64,000 nucleotides of DNA from Vibrio superstes. Lineage in GTDB: Bacteria; Pseudomonadota; Gammaproteobacteria; Enterobacterales; Vibrionaceae. A program made the position numbers and the translations under genes. The notes below the pieces were generated by a model. That model saw only the letters and a program-made list of their open reading frames with translations. It made no database searches and was not told where the DNA came from. Below are positions 45,165 to 54,098 of this stretch, one piece after another (position 1 is the stretch's first letter; each line of letters begins with the position of its first letter). Location of the stretch: assembly GCF_003569005.1 (NCBI RefSeq), contig NZ_BCUR01000001.1:62001-126000 (forward strand), given 5' to 3'.

Positions 45165-45335
45165 CTAAGACTTTGTTTTACCTAGGTCTGTATATTCTTA
45201 TTGATGTCTCTCACAAAAGAAAGCAAAATGGCGCCCCTTCCTAAGAAGGTGAGCGTTTTTCACATTATTCAACTACGCTCCTACTAGCTTATTTGCAGGC
45301 AAATCCGCCTTCACTACTTCACATCGAGAACATCT

Positions 45336-46736
45336 ATGAGTTTTGACTCCCTTGGTCTATCAGCCCCGATCCTTCGTGCTATTGACGAATTAGGCTATAC
45401 AAAGGCTTCTCCTATCCAAGAAAAAGCCATCCCAGCCATTATTGAAGGCAAGGACGTTATGGCCGCAGCTCAAACGGGTACAGGTAAAACCGCTGGTTTT
45501 ACTCTACCTCTGCTTGAGCGACTAAGTTCTGGGCCAAGACCAAAAGGAAATCACGTTCGCGCTCTTGTTCTAACGCCAACTCGAGAGCTTGCCGCTCAAG
45601 TACATGACAGCGTAGTAAAGTACGGCGCACATCTGGAAACAACCTCTACTGTTGTATTCGGTGGCGTTAAGATCAATCCTCAGATGTTTAATCTTCGCAA
45701 GGGTTGTGATGTATTAGTGGCAACGCCGGGTCGTTTATTGGATCTGCACAGCCAAAATGCGGTGAAGTTCTCTGAGCTAGAAGTATTGGTGTTAGACGAA
45801 GCCGATCGCATGTTAGACATGGGCTTTTTCCGTGATATTAAACGTATCCTCAACCTACTGCCTAAACAGCGTCAAAACCTATTGTTCTCAGCGACCTTCT
45901 CTCCAGAGATCAGAGACCTTGCTCGTGGCCTAGTTAACAATCCAGTAGAGGTTTCAGTAAACCCACCAAACTCAACCACCCAGCTGGTGGAGCAGAGTGT
46001 TTACGTATCTGATAAACGTCAGAAATCAGCTATTCTTGCCAAACTCATTAAAGAGGGTAACTGGCAACAAGTTCTGGTGTTCAGTAAGACCAAGCACGGC
46101 GCGAACCGTCTCGCTCGCTTCCTTGAAGCAGAAAAAATCTCAGCTCTACCGATTCACGGTAACAAGAGCCAAGGGGCACGTACTAAAGCACTGGAAGAGT
46201 TCAAAACAGGTAAGATTCGCGTTTTAGTTGCAACCGATATTGCCGCGCGTGGTCTCGATATCCCTCAGCTTCCTCAAGTGGTTAACTTTGATCTGCCCCA
46301 CGTATCTGAAGACTATGTGCACCGCATTGGCCGTACCGGTCGTGCTGGTGAGACGGGCAAGGCGTACTCTTTGGTATGTGCTGACGAAACAAAAGAGTTG
46401 TTTGCGATTGAAAGACTGATTGGTAAGGTACTAGAGCGCCATGAAATGGAAGGGTTCAAGCCTGTTAACGCCATTCCTGAATCAAAGCTCGATACACGCC
46501 CTATTAAGCCTAAGAAACCTAAAAAGCCAAGAGTTGAACACAAAGATGGTCAACGCTCTGCTGAGAACGCTCAAGGACACAAACCAGCGAACAAGAACAA
46601 GCGTCATTCTACACGACGCGGGTCGGGCCAAGGCAGTGAGTCCAAGGGCAACCAACAAAACAAACCTGCAACAGCTTCTCGTGATGGCGCTAAACCAAAG
46701 CCAAGACGTCGCCCGCAGCGCAATACCAATGCTTAA
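45336..46736 (+). CDS. rhlE: DEAD-box RNA helicase RhlE
   Basis: 466 residues beginning [20 protein letters not shown], the typical RhlE start. All DEAD-box motifs are intact: [50 protein letters not shown] and [10 protein letters not shown]. The last 90 residues are strongly basic ([24 protein letters not shown]), as expected for an RNA-binding tail. It acts in RNA remodelling, likely ribosome maturation. A REP-like palindrome pair lies 44 bases after its stop. Confidence 0.94.
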   Translation: MSFDSLGLSAPILRAIDELGYTKASPIQEKAIPAIIEGKDVMAAAQTGTGKTAGFTLPLLERLSSGPRPKGNHVRALVLTPTRELAAQVHDSVVKYGAHLETTSTVVFGGVKINPQMFNLRKGCDVLVATPGRLLDLHSQNAVKFSELEVLVLDEADRMLDMGFFRDIKRILNLLPKQRQNLLFSATFSPEIRDLARGLVNNPVEVSVNPPNSTTQLVEQSVYVSDKRQKSAILAKLIKEGNWQQVLVFSKTKHGANRLARFLEAEKISALPIHGNKSQGARTKALEEFKTGKIRVLVATDIAARGLDIPQLPQVVNFDLPHVSEDYVHRIGRTGRAGETGKAYSLVCADETKELFAIERLIGKVLERHEMEGFKPVNAIPESKLDTRPIKPKKPKKPRVEHKDGQRSAENAQGHKPANKNKRHSTRRGSGQGSESKGNQQNKPATASRDGAKPKPRRRPQRNTNA

Positions 46737-46779
46737 ACCTGACAGTCTGACTTTCTTGCACAAGTGTTCGTGTGGTTAA

Positions 46780-46882
46780 TAGCCGTCGTCCCCGAAGCGT
46801 TTTCCGGGCTGGCGTACCCGTCGGGGACCTTACGATAAGGTTAGGTCAAATAAGATTCCCGATAAAACCACTCGGGACTCAT
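46780..46882. repeat. Single diverged REP-like palindrome pair
   Basis: GTCCCCGA (46788-46795) pairs with TCGGGGAC (46821-46828) over a 25-base loop. ATTCCCGA (46855-46862) lies opposite TCGGGACT (46872-46879). The leader GCCGTC and the order of the two palindromes are those of the 80-bp array unit, so this is a relative of that array, expanded in the first loop. Confidence 0.8.
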
Positions 46883-46923
46883 ACAGCAAAGCTCGATTTG
46901 TGAGCAAGAGACAAGCTGTAAGC

Positions 46924-47331
46924 TTACAACTTGTCGCTACTTTTCCTTAGGTGTCGATTAGAGACATTCTTTTTCGGCACCTCTGGCACCTCTTTCTTTT
47001 CATGCCGCAAATGGCGAATGGCAAGTAGTGGGTGTTTGAACAACATTCTTGGCCCAGAAAAACGCATTACAGCACGCATATTCTCTTTGGGTTCTGGTCG
47101 ATAGCAGTGCACCGGACAACGATTACAGGTTGGCTTGTTCTGACCAAATACACAGCGATCCAGCTTAGTCTTAGCGTATTGACTGAGCTCAGTGCACTCC
47201 TCACATAAGCCATGCAAAACCCCATGATGCTTCCCGCAATAGATCTCGATCATTGCGTGCACAGTCTTAAATTCTTTAAGCAATTCACCACTTAATATTT
47301 CGTCTAGTTGCTGCTGCCTTTGCAAAACCAT
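46924..47331 (-). CDS. ygbA: YgbA family protein (nitric-oxide-responsive)
   Basis: 135 residues with nine cysteines in pairs: IEIYCGKHHG, LCEECTEL, CVFGQNKPTCNRCPVHCYRP. The C-terminus is basic (LRHEKKEVPEVPKK). This is the YgbA_NO family (nitrous-oxide-stimulated promoter); the cysteine set suggests metal or iron-sulfur binding. In E. coli ygbA is repressed by NsrR, and a matching operator is present here 15 bases before the start. Confidence 0.85.
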   Translation of the reverse strand: MVLQRQQQLDEILSGELLKEFKTVHAMIEIYCGKHHGVLHGLCEECTELSQYAKTKLDRCVFGQNKPTCNRCPVHCYRPEPKENMRAVMRFSGPRMLFKHPLLAIRHLRHEKKEVPEVPKKNVSNRHLRKSSDKL

Positions 47332-47345
47332 TTCTCATAACCTGT

Positions 47346-47368
47346 AAGATACATTTAGTATATAACTT
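47346..47368 (-). promoter_or_regulatory. Candidate NsrR operator of ygbA
   Basis: On the plus strand AAGATACATTT-A-GTATATAACTT. The first 11-base half matches the NsrR half site AAGATGCATTT at 10 of 11; the second half matches its inverse only partly. Position (15 bases before the start codon of ygbA) and the known NsrR control of ygbA support it. Some NsrR targets use a single good half site. Confidence 0.6.
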
Positions 47369-47626
47369 AACAAGCCCGTATCGCCATACCCATTTTCTTG
47401 AATTAGCTGCAAGTCTCTTTTTGTTCAATGCGGACAAAACACCGCCACTCAATTTCCTAGATGGAACTAACTTCTGAGCCGACACTCAAAATAAAACCAA
47501 GATTTATCACTATTATTGAAATACTTAGCTTTGTTTTGGCTAAGATAATAGAATGACTAGCAAGAGCACATTGCCCCACTCAACGATACATTCGGGCAAT
47601 ATATAGACAGGGAAACGGAGAGTTAC

Positions 47627-49435
47627 ATGCTTAAAAGGACGCTGCTCACAGGCGCTATTCTTTGCTCACCATGGCTTCACGCAGAGGTGATCGAATCAAC
47701 CTATTTATCCGGTTTTGGCGAGGCCAAACACCCTTCTGGTTTTGAACATCTAGACTACGTTAATCCTTCAGCGCCCAAAGGTGGCCACGTCACGTATGGC
47801 GCGATCGGCACCTACGATAGCTTTAACCGCTACGGTTCTCGCGGTAAGCCTGGCGCTATGACAGGAGAAATCTACGACACCTTGATGTTTTCTCCTACCG
47901 ATGAAATCAATACCTCCTACCCACTGATTGCTGAGAAAGTGCGTTATGAAGACGATTTTTCTTGGATGGAAGTGGATATCAACCCAAAGGCTAAATTTCA
48001 AGATGGTGTGCCCATTACCGCCAAAGACGTTGAGTTCACTTTTCAAAAGTTTCTAGATCAAGGTGTGCCTCAATACAAAACCTACTTTAAGAAGATAAAG
48101 TCCGTTAAAGCAATAAACGACAAGACAGCAAGAATCGAGATGGCAGAGCCAGACAGAGACGTGCTATTCGCTTTAGTGCAAGGAATGGCGGTTCTTCCAC
48201 AGCATTTCTGGAAAGACAAAGACCTTAGTCAGCCTCTATCCCAACCTCCGGTAGGAAGCGGGCCCTATAAAATTGATTCCTTTAAGTCTGGTCAAAGCAT
48301 TACCTATGCTCGCGTGACTGATTATTGGGCTGAATCCTTGCCAGTAAACATCGGCAGAAATAATTTCGATACCATACAGTACGACTACTATCGCGATGAC
48401 ACTGTGATGCTTGAAGCGTTTAAAGCAGGGGAATACGACTTAAGACAAGAAGGTACAGCTAAGTTTTGGGCCACCTCATACACAGGCACCAATTTCGATA
48501 AAGGCTACATAATCAAAGAAGAGATCGCTCATCAGATCCCTCAGAGCATGCAAGGCTTTATCTACAATACCGAAAGCGACATTTTCAGTGACCCTAAGGT
48601 ACGCGAAGCCTTAACCTATGCATTGGATTTTGAGTGGATGAACAAGAATATGTTCTACCACCAATACGCTCGTACCAGCAGCTACTTCCAAAATACCGAG
48701 TACCAAGCAAAGGGTAAGCCAAGCGCAGCGGAGCTTGAAGTACTAGAACCTATTAAGGATCAAGTACCAGAGCGCGTGTTCGGCGAGTCATACGCGCCAC
48801 CAAAAAGCGATGCTTCTGGTCGAATTCGTACGCAAATGCGTACCGCAATTAAACTCCTCAAAGAAGCAGGATGGGAAACCAAAAACGGTGTGCTGACCAA
48901 CAGCAAAACCGGTAAACCATTCGAGTTTGAGTTGCTGGTCTACAGCCCAACAACAGAACGCATTGCTGACCCGTTGAAAAAGAATCTGAGCAATATTGGT
49001 ATCAACATGAAGATTCGTACGGTTGATACGACTCAATACCTTAAACGCTGGCATGAGCGCGATTATGACATGATCTTTTCATCGTATTCCGCCAATGCCT
49101 ACCCAAGCACCAGCCTGAAGATTGCATGGAACAGTCACTTTATCGATAGCACCTATAACCAAGCCGGTGTTCGAAACAAGGCTATCGACTATTTAACAGA
49201 AGAGATCGATACCCATCAGCAAGACCCAGAAAGACTCAAAGCCTTAGGCCCTGCCCTAGACCGCGTACTGACTTGGAACTTTTACGCTATTCCGGCATGG
49301 CATACTGGCGCATTTAGGGTTGCAAGCTGGGATAAATTCGCTAGGCCAGACATTCGACCAGAGTATGATCTTGGTTTAGATACTTGGTGGGTCGACACAG
49401 AAAAAGCGAAGAACTTGCCTGCTAAACGAAGGTAG
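47627..49435 (+). CDS. yejA: Oligopeptide ABC transporter substrate-binding protein (YejA-like)
   Basis: 602 residues. The signal peptide MLKRTLLTGAILCSPWLHA is followed by a large SBP_bac_5 domain: LSGFGEAKHPSGFEHLDYVN, FQDGVPITAKDVEFTF, VGSGPYKIDSF and ALTYALDFEWMN. It is the periplasmic receptor for oligopeptides in the Yej system, which in enterobacteria imports microcin C as well. Starts with GGAGAG. The permease gene follows after a 106-base gap that contains a long hairpin. Confidence 0.92.
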   Translation: MLKRTLLTGAILCSPWLHAEVIESTYLSGFGEAKHPSGFEHLDYVNPSAPKGGHVTYGAIGTYDSFNRYGSRGKPGAMTGEIYDTLMFSPTDEINTSYPLIAEKVRYEDDFSWMEVDINPKAKFQDGVPITAKDVEFTFQKFLDQGVPQYKTYFKKIKSVKAINDKTARIEMAEPDRDVLFALVQGMAVLPQHFWKDKDLSQPLSQPPVGSGPYKIDSFKSGQSITYARVTDYWAESLPVNIGRNNFDTIQYDYYRDDTVMLEAFKAGEYDLRQEGTAKFWATSYTGTNFDKGYIIKEEIAHQIPQSMQGFIYNTESDIFSDPKVREALTYALDFEWMNKNMFYHQYARTSSYFQNTEYQAKGKPSAAELEVLEPIKDQVPERVFGESYAPPKSDASGRIRTQMRTAIKLLKEAGWETKNGVLTNSKTGKPFEFELLVYSPTTERIADPLKKNLSNIGINMKIRTVDTTQYLKRWHERDYDMIFSSYSANAYPSTSLKIAWNSHFIDSTYNQAGVRNKAIDYLTEEIDTHQQDPERLKALGPALDRVLTWNFYAIPAWHTGAFRVASWDKFARPDIRPEYDLGLDTWWVDTEKAKNLPAKRR

Positions 49436-49444
49436 AAAGACTTA

Positions 49445-49492
49445 TAGCTGTAAGCTTCTAGCTGCAAGATACGAGCAAGAAGCTAGCAGCTA
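49445..49492 (+). other. Long stem-loop between yejA and yejB
   Basis: TAGCTGTAAGCTTCT (49445-49459) pairs with AGAAGCTAGCAGCTA (49478-49492), with one internal TA/AG mismatch, over an 18-base loop. No T run follows, so it is more likely to stabilise the yejA message or lower permease expression than to end transcription fully. AGCTGTAAGCTT also occurs near 46910, next to ygbA, so it may be a dispersed repeat. Confidence 0.7.
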
Positions 49493-49541
49493 AAATATTA
49501 TTTGGGCTCTGCCCTTTGTATCCATTCAATCATAGAGAGTT

Positions 49542-50633
49542 ATGTCAGCTTATATAATAAGACGCCTGTTGCTCGTCATTCCCACCCTATGGGCAATCAT
49601 AACCATAAACTTCTTTGTCATTCAGATCGCACCTGGTGGCCCTGTTGAGCAAGCTATTGCTCAAATGGAAGGGTTAGACTCAGGGGTAATGGAGCGCTTT
49701 ACTGGCGGTGGCCAAGAGGTTGAACTTAGCGCTGGCAACGCCGATGCACAAACCACCGGCTATCGCGGGTCTAGGGGAATGGACCCCGAAGTTATTGAAG
49801 AGATCAAAAAGCAATTTGGTTTCGATAAACCGATTCACGTGCGTTATTTTGAAATGCTCAAGAACTACATCACCTTTGATTTTGGCCAAAGCTTATTCAA
49901 AGGAGGCGATGTCATCGACCTCATTGTCGAGCGATTACCGGTTTCTATCTCCCTGGGACTCTGGAGTACCCTGATCATCTACCTGATCTCTATTCCACTC
50001 GGGATAGTAAAGGCCATTCATCACGGTTCTCGCTTCGATATTTGGACCAGCGCATTAGTCATTGTCGGCTACGCGATCCCGGGGTTTTTGTTTGCCATAT
50101 TGCTTATCATCGTCTTTGCTAGCGGTAACTACCTCGATTGGTTCCCTCTGCGAGGCTTAGTATCCTCCGACTTTGATCAACTTAACTGGTATCAAAAGGT
50201 CATTGATTACTTCTGGCATCTGACCTTGCCGACTCTTGCTATGGTCATTGGCGGCTTTGCGACCCTAACGATGCTGACCAAAAACTCCTTCTTAGATGAA
50301 ATTAACAAGCAATATGTGGTCACTGCCAGAGCCAAAGGTCTGGATGAGAAAAGTATTCTCTACAAACATGTATTTCGAAACGCTATGTTGATTATCATTG
50401 CTGGCTTCCCAAGCGCCTTTATCAGTATCTTCTTCACCGGTTCTATGCTGATTGAGGTGATGTTCTCTCTTGAGGGCATCGGTCTTCTCGGCTTTGAATC
50501 CACCATTCAACGAGACTACCCTGTGGTATTTAGCTCTTTATATATCATGACCTTACTTGGATTATTACTCAGCATTATCTCTGATCTCACCTATTCGTGG
50601 GTAGACCCGCGCATTGACTTTGAGGCCAGATAA
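49542..50633 (+). CDS. yejB: ABC transporter permease YejB
   Basis: 363 residues. [20 protein letters not shown] is the usual DppB/OppB-type start; an insertion of polar residues (about 45-80) is typical of YejB. Later helices and the [18 protein letters not shown] coupling loop (EAA motif) near residue 255 identify the inner-membrane channel subunit. The stop is adjacent to the yejE start with no gap. Confidence 0.93.
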   Translation: MSAYIIRRLLLVIPTLWAIITINFFVIQIAPGGPVEQAIAQMEGLDSGVMERFTGGGQEVELSAGNADAQTTGYRGSRGMDPEVIEEIKKQFGFDKPIHVRYFEMLKNYITFDFGQSLFKGGDVIDLIVERLPVSISLGLWSTLIIYLISIPLGIVKAIHHGSRFDIWTSALVIVGYAIPGFLFAILLIIVFASGNYLDWFPLRGLVSSDFDQLNWYQKVIDYFWHLTLPTLAMVIGGFATLTMLTKNSFLDEINKQYVVTARAKGLDEKSILYKHVFRNAMLIIIAGFPSAFISIFFTGSMLIEVMFSLEGIGLLGFESTIQRDYPVVFSSLYIMTLLGLLLSIISDLTYSWVDPRIDFEAR

Positions 50634-51650
50634 ATGAATCCATTACTTAAACTTCGCATAGATCGCTTTAAAGCCAACAAACGTGGTTTCTGGTCGCTAT
50701 GGATTTTCACTCTGTTGTTCACGGTAACCTTATTTGCTGAACTCGTCGCCAATGATAAACCCCTGTTTGTTAGCTTTGACGATGGTTGGTACTTCCCTAT
50801 TGCAAAGCAGTACTCAGAGATTGAATTTGGTGGGGAATTTGCTGCCGAAGCGGATTATACCGACCCGTACGTTCAAGACCTCATCAATGAAAAAGGCTAT
50901 ATGGTTTGGCCAATCATTCGCTTTAGCTACGACACCATTAACTACAACCTGCCTGGTCCTGCGCCCTCCGCGCCAGATTCCATTAACTGGTTAGGCACCG
51001 ATGATAGAGGACGAGATGTTTTAGCCCGAATCATTTATGGATTCCGTATATCCGTTTTATTTGGTTTTGTATTAACCATTGTCAGCAGCATTATTGGTGT
51101 TGTTGTGGGTGCAACTCAGGGCTATTACGGCGGCAAGCTGGATCTTATCGGTCAGCGTTTTATTGAGGTTTGGTCAGGAATGCCTACTCTATTTTTGCTG
51201 ATTATCTTATCGAGTTTTGTAGAGCCGAGCTTCTGGTGGCTACTTGGTATTATGGTGCTGTTTAGCTGGATGAGTTTAGTGGGTGTGGTGCGCGCAGAAT
51301 TCTTGCGCTGCCGAAACTTTGACTATGTTAAAGCCGCTCATGCGCTAGGGGTTAGTGATAAACGAATCATCAGCAGGCACATGCTTCCAAACGCTATGGT
51401 AGCAACACTGACTATGATTCCATTTATTCTTTCAGGGTCGGTTACCACCCTAACCTCTTTAGATTTCTTAGGGTTTGGCTTGCCTAGTGGTTCCCCTTCG
51501 CTGGGCGAACTGCTCGCTCAAGGTAAGGCTAACCTACAAGCACCATGGCTGGGCTTTTCGGCATTTATCGTTTTGTCGATAATGCTAAGTCTACTGGTGT
51601 TTATTGGGGAGGCGGTAAGAGACGCGTTTGACCCTCACGCCCAAGCATAA
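50634..51650 (+). CDS. yejE: ABC transporter permease YejE
   Basis: 338 residues. N-terminal RFKANKRGFWSLWIFTLLF is the OppC-type start segment, then a long periplasmic loop containing WLGTDDRGRDVLARIIYG. The EAA coupling loop (VRAEFLRCRNFDYVKAAHAL) sits near residue 220, followed by the last helices. Partner of YejB in the oligopeptide importer. A terminator follows directly, so the ATPase gene yejF is not in the same simple transcript. Confidence 0.93.
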   Translation: MNPLLKLRIDRFKANKRGFWSLWIFTLLFTVTLFAELVANDKPLFVSFDDGWYFPIAKQYSEIEFGGEFAAEADYTDPYVQDLINEKGYMVWPIIRFSYDTINYNLPGPAPSAPDSINWLGTDDRGRDVLARIIYGFRISVLFGFVLTIVSSIIGVVVGATQGYYGGKLDLIGQRFIEVWSGMPTLFLLIILSSFVEPSFWWLLGIMVLFSWMSLVGVVRAEFLRCRNFDYVKAAHALGVSDKRIISRHMLPNAMVATLTMIPFILSGSVTTLTSLDFLGFGLPSGSPSLGELLAQGKANLQAPWLGFSAFIVLSIMLSLLVFIGEAVRDAFDPHAQA

Positions 51651-51659
51651 GAGATAAAA

Positions 51660-51687
51660 AAAGAGGCGTTAAAACGCCTCTTTAATA
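51660..51687. terminator. Bidirectional terminator after yejE
   Basis: AAGAGGCGTT pairs with AACGCCTCTT around two A residues. A and T runs on both flanks allow use by yejE and by the opposing small gene. Confidence 0.93.
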
Positions 51688-51704
51688 GAAAATTGGATTG
51701 CTTA

Positions 51705-51947
51705 TTAGCTTGTTTGCTCTGAAAGCTTAAGACGTTCGATAGATTGTTTCAGCTCGTTAGCAAGGTCCGTTGTAGCCGATAGGCTAGATTCGTTTTGGCC
51801 AGCAATAGCATCAACCACAGAGGTTGCTTGCTGTAGTGCCTCATTAACGGTCGCATCTAGAGAGCGTAGACATTTTTGCGCCAATTGAAGGTGCAGTTCC
51901 GCTTCTTTTGCGAGGCTGTAAGCTGATTTGTAGATTTCTTTTGGCAT
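51705..51947 (-). CDS. Small helical protein of unknown function
   Basis: 80 residues with no hydrophobic segment and a high Ala/Leu/Glu content predicted to form helices (AKEAELHLQLAQKCLRSLD, TTDLANELKQSIERLKL). It may be a coiled coil; a phasin-like or regulatory role is only a guess. The ribosome site AGGAGG is ideal, six bases before ATG. It runs against the yej genes, lying between yejE and yejF, and shares the bidirectional terminator with yejE. Confidence 0.72.
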   Translation of the reverse strand: MPKEIYKSAYSLAKEAELHLQLAQKCLRSLDATVNEALQQATSVVDAIAGQNESSLSATTDLANELKQSIERLKLSEQTS

Positions 51948-52191
51948 ATTAGCCTCCTGAGTCAGTTTAGGGGGGTTACAAGACAGAGTTTTCGAAACCG
52001 TATTGTATTTAAATACTACAAATAAGATATATTAAATTATTTGAATGAGCTACATATTATTTGAGAAAATGAGAGCCTTGGCACAAGTTTTGATTAGTAT
52101 CTGTACATCTATTTGCAAGAACAATTCGCTTAACTAAAACCAATCCAGATGTTTTATCCGTTGAGCCGACAATACCACTACAAGGAATGAC

Positions 52192-53784
52192 ATGACGCAG
52201 GCGCTACTACACATTGAAAATCTTTCCGTTGCCTTTGGTGGGAAAAACAACCCAAGGACGGTAACACACAACGTGAGCTTGTCTGTTAACAAAGGCGAAA
52301 CGCTCGCCTTAGTGGGTGAAAGTGGTTCAGGTAAGTCAGTTACTGCTAATGCCATTCTGCGCCTACTACCAAAAGCCAGTACCGTCTATCAAACGGGCAC
52401 TATCCATTTTGACAAAGAAGAGCTACTCACTCTCTCAGAGCGTCGTATGCGTGGCGTGCGCGGTGGTCGTATCGGCATGATATTCCAAGAGCCTATGGTG
52501 TCACTCAACCCTCTTCATAAGATTGGTCGTCAACTAGTGGAAACCGTTGAGATACACCGTGGTCTTCGTTCAAATAAAGCCAAAACACTTGCACTCACTT
52601 GGCTAAACAAGGTCGGTATTCGAAACCCAGAGCAGAAGATTAACGCTTACCCTCATGAATTGAGTGGCGGAGAAAGGCAGCGTGTAATGATTGCTCTGGC
52701 GTTGATAAACGAACCAGAATTGCTGATTGCCGATGAACCCACTACAGCACTGGACGTGTCCGTACAAGCACAGATACTGGATCTGTTAAAAGATCTTCAG
52801 CAAGAGCTTGGCATGGCTATGCTCTTTATTACACATGATTTAAGCATTGTTAGGCGTATTGCTAATCGTGTTTGTGTCATGAAAGAAGGAAAGCTCGTAG
52901 AAACCGGCGAATGCCAATCTTTGTTTAGTGACCCAAAGCATCCCTATACTAAGATGCTCATTGATGCCGATCCTTCCGGCTCTCCTGTAGAAGCGCCCGG
53001 CACCAACGCCAATTTGGTCGAGGCACACGATCTTAAGGTGTGGTTCCCGATTACTGGTGGGATCTTTAAGCGTGTCATCGACCATACCAAAGCGGTCACA
53101 GGGGTTAACTTCACCCTTAAGAAAGGTCACACGCTGGGTTTGGTTGGCGAGAGCGGCTCAGGTAAATCTACAACGGGTATGGCGATACTTCGGCTAGTTA
53201 ATAGTGATGGCGGCATCGTATTTGATACCAAAGAGCTTTCTTCACTAGATAGAAAACAGATGTTGCCACTGAGAAGCCGAATGCAGGTGGTCTTTCAAGA
53301 CCCCTTCTCTGCTCTCAATCCGCGAATGTCCGTTGCACAGATTATTGGTGAGGGGTTGCGAGTCCATCAAGACCTAACGGATAGTGAGATTGACGCTGAA
53401 ATTTGTCGAGTAATGCAAGAGGTAGACCTCGACCAAGAAACGCGCCACCGATATCCCAATGAATTTTCTGGTGGACAAAGACAGCGCATCGCAATTGCTA
53501 GAGCATTAATCCTTAAGCCTGAATTTATCCTACTGGATGAACCAACGTCCTCTTTAGATCGCACTGTACAAGCACAGGTGTTAGACCTTCTCAAGCAGCT
53601 GCAACGAAAGTATGGTTTAACTTATCTGTTTATCAGTCATGACCTCAACGTTGTGCGTTCCCTGTGTCACGACACTATGGTGCTAAAAGCAGGACAAGTC
53701 GTAGAATACGGTGAAACAGAGCAAGTATTTAATGCCCCCAAGCACGACTACACACAACAATTAGTGACATTGTCACAGATGTAA
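52192..53784 (+). CDS. yejF: Oligopeptide ABC transporter ATP-binding protein YejF
   Basis: 530 residues with two complete ABC cassettes. First: Walker A GESGSGKSV near 42, signature LSGGERQRV, Walker B LLIADEPTTALD. Second: GESGSGKST near 320, FSGGQRQRIAIARA, ILLDEPTSSLD. This fused DppD-DppF layout is typical of YejF. The ATG follows AAGGA. It is separated from yejABE by 540 bases holding a terminator and an opposing gene, so it needs its own promoter. Confidence 0.94.
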   Translation: MTQALLHIENLSVAFGGKNNPRTVTHNVSLSVNKGETLALVGESGSGKSVTANAILRLLPKASTVYQTGTIHFDKEELLTLSERRMRGVRGGRIGMIFQEPMVSLNPLHKIGRQLVETVEIHRGLRSNKAKTLALTWLNKVGIRNPEQKINAYPHELSGGERQRVMIALALINEPELLIADEPTTALDVSVQAQILDLLKDLQQELGMAMLFITHDLSIVRRIANRVCVMKEGKLVETGECQSLFSDPKHPYTKMLIDADPSGSPVEAPGTNANLVEAHDLKVWFPITGGIFKRVIDHTKAVTGVNFTLKKGHTLGLVGESGSGKSTTGMAILRLVNSDGGIVFDTKELSSLDRKQMLPLRSRMQVVFQDPFSALNPRMSVAQIIGEGLRVHQDLTDSEIDAEICRVMQEVDLDQETRHRYPNEFSGGQRQRIAIARALILKPEFILLDEPTSSLDRTVQAQVLDLLKQLQRKYGLTYLFISHDLNVVRSLCHDTMVLKAGQVVEYGETEQVFNAPKHDYTQQLVTLSQM

Positions 53785-53802
53785 TCTGTCATATCCGAAC
53801 GA

Positions 53803-54084
53803 TTAGGGTCTGTTGATCTTTTGAGTTTATTTTTGTAGCGATTTGTTGGGTATTTACACAAGGCAGTCACTTTTAGGTGTGGTGGTTCCACATGAAAAGG
53901 GACTAACGCCGTAGAAATGCCCAACTAACGCTACCCGAAGGGCTCGGCAAGAAAGGCTCGGCTAGAAACCATTTACTCGTCGTTGAGCGTCTTTTGCTTA
54001 GATGACTAGGCGGCAAGCCCCTCGCCTTGATTAAATGGTTTCTAGTCGAGCAAAATTCAATCGCAAAAGGTCAACAGACCCTAA
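53803..54084. mobile_element. MITE-like element in front of selO
   Basis: 282 bp with 21-bp inverted ends: TTAGGGTCTGTTGA at the left (53803) and its inverse at the right (54064-54084), one mismatch overall. Inside lies a second inverted pair, CTAGAAACCATTTA (53963) and TAAATGGTTTCTAG (54033). No open frame of note is present. This is the structure of a non-autonomous transposable element. A target duplication cannot be told from the palindromic TTA/TAA ends. The source insertion sequence is not known. Confidence 0.75.
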
Positions 54085-54098
54085 GGTTAACTCAATTT

